From assembly GCA_964424945.1 (NCBI GenBank), contig CAYRLB010000069.1, forward strand, positions 1 to 14,498: 14,498 nt of DNA. The letters are read 5' to 3'. Under the pieces are notes generated by a model that saw only the letters and a list, made by a program, of their open reading frames with translations, was not told the origin of the DNA and searched no databases. The translations under genes were made by a program, and so were the position numbers. The stretch is from WHSP01 sp964424945. GTDB taxonomy: Bacteria; Gemmatimonadota; Gemmatimonadetes; Longimicrobiales; Longimicrobiaceae. Shown piece by piece: positions 12,693-14,498 of the stretch. Numbering within the stretch: position 1 is the first letter of the stretch; each line of letters starts with the position of its first letter.

Positions 12693-14168
12693 TTACGTTC
12701 CGCAGAAGGTCCTGAAAACCTGTTCATCTTCCTCTGGCGGTTCGGCGTACTGCCTGAAGGAAGGCTGATCGTCGAACGGGTTCGCCAGCACGGTTACGAG
12801 TTCATGGAACGGGGCGAAGTCGTCCTCGTCCATGGCTGCTCGAATCGCTGCCTCGACCAGGTGATTGCGGGGAATATACGCCGGGTTTACCGCCCGCATA
12901 ACAGCTTGTCGGGTTGCGACTTCGGTGGGCTCCTCCGCGAGGCGCTGTCGCCATCGGACCGCCCATTCGTCGTACGCCGACGCACTCGCGAAGAGCCTTC
13001 CTACCTCAGCGTCTGCGTCGGCTGATCCCGCGGCTTCGCTCAGCTTACGGAAGGTAAGTGTGAAGTCGGCTCGGTTTGCTTCCATCGCCTGGAGCAGGTC
13101 CCGCCCGAGTTCTGCATCCCCGTCACGATCGGTGAGCAGCCCCAGCTTCCGCCGCAGCTTCGCAAGGTACGCGGCTTCGTAGATCGAGGAATAGGCCCCG
13201 AGGGCGTCCTGCGCAGTGGCGACGGCGGTCGTTGAATCATCAGACAGCAGGGGCAGCAGGCTCTCGGCGAAGCGCGTCAGATTCCATCCTCCGATCGCCG
13301 GCTGCCTGAAGTATGCGTACCGCCCTCCACGGTCGATCGAACTGAAGACTGCCTGATGGTCGTAGCTATCCAGGAATGCGCACGGTCCGTAGTCGATGGT
13401 CTCACCGGCGATCGCCATATTGTCGGTGTTCATCACCCCGTGAACGAACCCGATGAGCATCCAGTCGGCGATCAGGGTGGCCTGCGCCCGGATGACCGCT
13501 TCCAGCAGCGCGAGATAGGGCTGCTCACTTTCGGCAGCTTCCGGGTAGTGCCGCGCAATGACGTGGTCGGCCAGAAGCCGGACACCTTCGACATCTCCGC
13601 GGCGCGCGAAGAACTGGAAGGTGCCGACACGAATGTGGCTCGATGCAACGCGCGTCAGCACCGCGCCGGGGAGCGTCACCTCCCGAAAAACCGGCTCGCC
13701 CGTCGCGACCGCCGCGAGCGCGCGTGTCGTGGGGATCCCCATCGCCGCCATCGCCTCGCTGACGATGTACTCGCGCAGGACGGGCCCCAATGGAGCCCGC
13801 CCGTCACCGCCGCGCGAGAAGGGGGTGCGCCCGGAGCCCTTGAGCTGGATGTCGCGGCGCACTCCCTTCCGGTCGATGAGCTCACCGAGGAGGATCGCAC
13901 GGCCGTCGCCGAGCTGCGGTACGAATTCGCCGAACTGATGGCCGGCGTACGCCGTAGCGATCGGCTCGGCCGCGTCGATCACCCTGCTGCCGGACAGCAT
14001 CCCCAAGCCCTCCTCGCTCGCGAGCCACTCCGGATCGAGGCCAAGCTCCAGCGCGAGGTTGTGGTTGATGCGGATGAGCTGCGGTGCACGGACCGGCGTG
14101 GGCGCCACACGGGCGAAAAACCGGTCGGGTAGGCGGGCGTACGTGTTATCGAACGGTATCTTTGCCAT
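12693..14168 (-). CDS. selO: Protein adenylyltransferase SelO (YdiU family, cysteine form)
   Basis: Pseudokinase-fold enzyme that transfers AMP from ATP to Ser/Thr/Tyr of target proteins, linked to redox homeostasis. At 491 residues it has normal length. Visible motifs: AYAGHQFGEFVPQLGDGRA (73-91), DIQLKGSGRTPFSRGGDGRA with Lys110 (106-125), Glu133 in VLREYIVSEAM, LTRVASSHIRVGTFQFFA with Arg173 and Arg180, HGVMNTDNM with Asp249 (proton acceptor) and Asn250, and IDYGPCAFLD with Asp259 (metal). The Asp249-Asp259 spacing matches Asp252-Asp262 of the characterised Pseudomonas protein. The protein ends TFCGT, so a cysteine takes the place of the selenocysteine of animal SelO. Start: ATG at 14168; no Shine-Dalgarno, but GATTAT (14178-14183) lies 9 nt upstream on the minus strand. 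It is the lone gene on its strand here. Confidence 0.95.
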   Translation of the reverse strand: MAKIPFDNTYARLPDRFFARVAPTPVRAPQLIRINHNLALELGLDPEWLASEEGLGMLSGSRVIDAAEPIATAYAGHQFGEFVPQLGDGRAILLGELIDRKGVRRDIQLKGSGRTPFSRGGDGRAPLGPVLREYIVSEAMAAMGIPTTRALAAVATGEPVFREVTLPGAVLTRVASSHIRVGTFQFFARRGDVEGVRLLADHVIARHYPEAAESEQPYLALLEAVIRAQATLIADWMLIGFVHGVMNTDNMAIAGETIDYGPCAFLDSYDHQAVFSSIDRGGRYAYFRQPAIGGWNLTRFAESLLPLLSDDSTTAVATAQDALGAYSSIYEAAYLAKLRRKLGLLTDRDGDAELGRDLLQAMEANRADFTLTFRKLSEAAGSADADAEVGRLFASASAYDEWAVRWRQRLAEEPTEVATRQAVMRAVNPAYIPRNHLVEAAIRAAMDEDDFAPFHELVTVLANPFDDQPSFRQYAEPPEEDEQVFRTFCGT

Positions 14169-14450
14169 CTATCGGTGATAATCTGCGCAGTGCGCTGCGA
14201 GTGATTCCTGGGATCGATGCTGAGTTACCGGGAAAGGCGGATACAGCTGCTCCGTTCCGGTACGCGGATGAACACCGCCGAACCGGATGCCTTCCAAGCA
14301 GCCGGTCTCCATCCGCCAGGAGCCTTGTTATCGATCGCTAACTATACAGTCCGTCTGCAGCCGACCCGCACCCGGCATTCTTTCCGCGCCTGACCCGCTC
14401 GCCCATGAGGCCGAGCACGCCACAATCCTCGGCACAGCAGGAGATCCCGA
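14169..14450. other. Intergenic region upstream of selO
   Basis: About 280 bp with no convincing complete gene on either strand. It contains the putative selO -10 box (14178-14183, minus strand). Its right part (14342-14450) is open on the minus strand in a frame with G/C-rich third positions (see the fragment at the right edge). No tRNA or repeat was seen. Confidence 0.5.
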
Positions 14451-14498
14451 TCAGACCTCCAGGATCACGAATAGTACCACGGCAGCCGGGGCGACGCC
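14451..14498 (-). CDS. Possible C-terminal fragment of a membrane protein at the right edge
   Basis: From the right edge the minus strand reads GVAPAAVVLFVILEV then TGA at 14451-14453: hydrophobic, with G/C-rich third positions, so it may be the end of a gene lying mostly outside the window. Just beyond the stop, another frame (ATC at 14450 down to TAG at 14342) is also coding-like and reads IGISCCAEDCGVLGLMGE at its start; one frameshift would join the two. Only 15 codons are in hand, so this is tentative. Confidence 0.25.
   Translation of the reverse strand, partial: GVAPAAVVLFVILEV

Noticed and set aside
13356..14132. 258-codon plus-strand frame opposite selO
   Set aside because: Antisense shadow of a strongly conserved gene, with no ribosome site or domain.
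1..14498. Defence system, CRISPR array, prophage or insertion sequence
   Set aside because: No repeat-spacer pattern, transposase, integrase, terminal inverted repeats or recognisable defence proteins were found.

Overview
This is a GC-rich (roughly 60-65% by eye) bacterial chromosomal segment with ordinary housekeeping and stress-response genes. The genus cannot be named from it. Glucosylglycerol-type osmolyte genes and a large Na+/H+ antiporter suggest a salt-exposed, free-living bacterium. There are no transposases, CRISPR arrays, phage genes, tRNAs or rRNAs.

Layout. (1) 1-2440, minus strand: an arsenic detoxification operon, arsR - arsM - acr3, with acr3 running off the left edge a few residues before its end. 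ArsR senses As(III), ArsM methylates it and Acr3 exports it. Two near-identical copies of an ATCAA-N6-TTGAT dyad lie in the arsR promoter and in the arsR-arsM gap. arsR has a consensus-like promoter placed so close to its ATG that the mRNA is probably leaderless. (2) 2434-2919: a coding-like open frame with no usable start, between the osmolyte operon and arsR; probably a gene remnant. (3) 2920-5182, minus: an HAD phosphatase and a GT20 glycosyltransferase overlapping by 11 nt, best read as glucosylglycerol-phosphate phosphatase and synthase (ggpP-ggpS) rather than trehalose OtsB-OtsA. (4) 5183-5610: a divergent intergenic region with a plus-strand promoter and a GC-rich stem-loop in the leader of (5), a 717-residue CPA2 cation/proton antiporter with two C-terminal Usp domains (5611-7764). 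Osmolyte synthesis plus antiport looks like a salt-response pair.

(6) 7933-8829, plus: a secreted alpha/beta-hydrolase esterase (PF00756 type). (7) 8976-9977, minus: a luciferase-like flavin monooxygenase, separated from the esterase by a long hairpin. (8) 10220-12553, plus: a MarR regulator, an NADPH-dependent FMN reductase and an aldo/keto reductase. With the divergent LLM gene this resembles an electrophile/quinone or redox response cluster. A 14-bp motif at the marR start recurs inverted in front of the FMN reductase. (9) 12693-14168, minus: SelO protein adenylyltransferase (Cys form), separated from the aldo/keto reductase by a perfect 16-bp hairpin. (10) 14169-14498: mostly non-coding, with a possible C-terminal gene fragment at the edge.

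I did not find convincing evidence for a wholly undescribed system. The points most worth checking are the duplicated ArsR operator with a leaderless arsR, the split GgpP/GgpS pair facing an antiporter with a structured leader, the start-less open frame upstream of arsR, and the repeated motif around marR.
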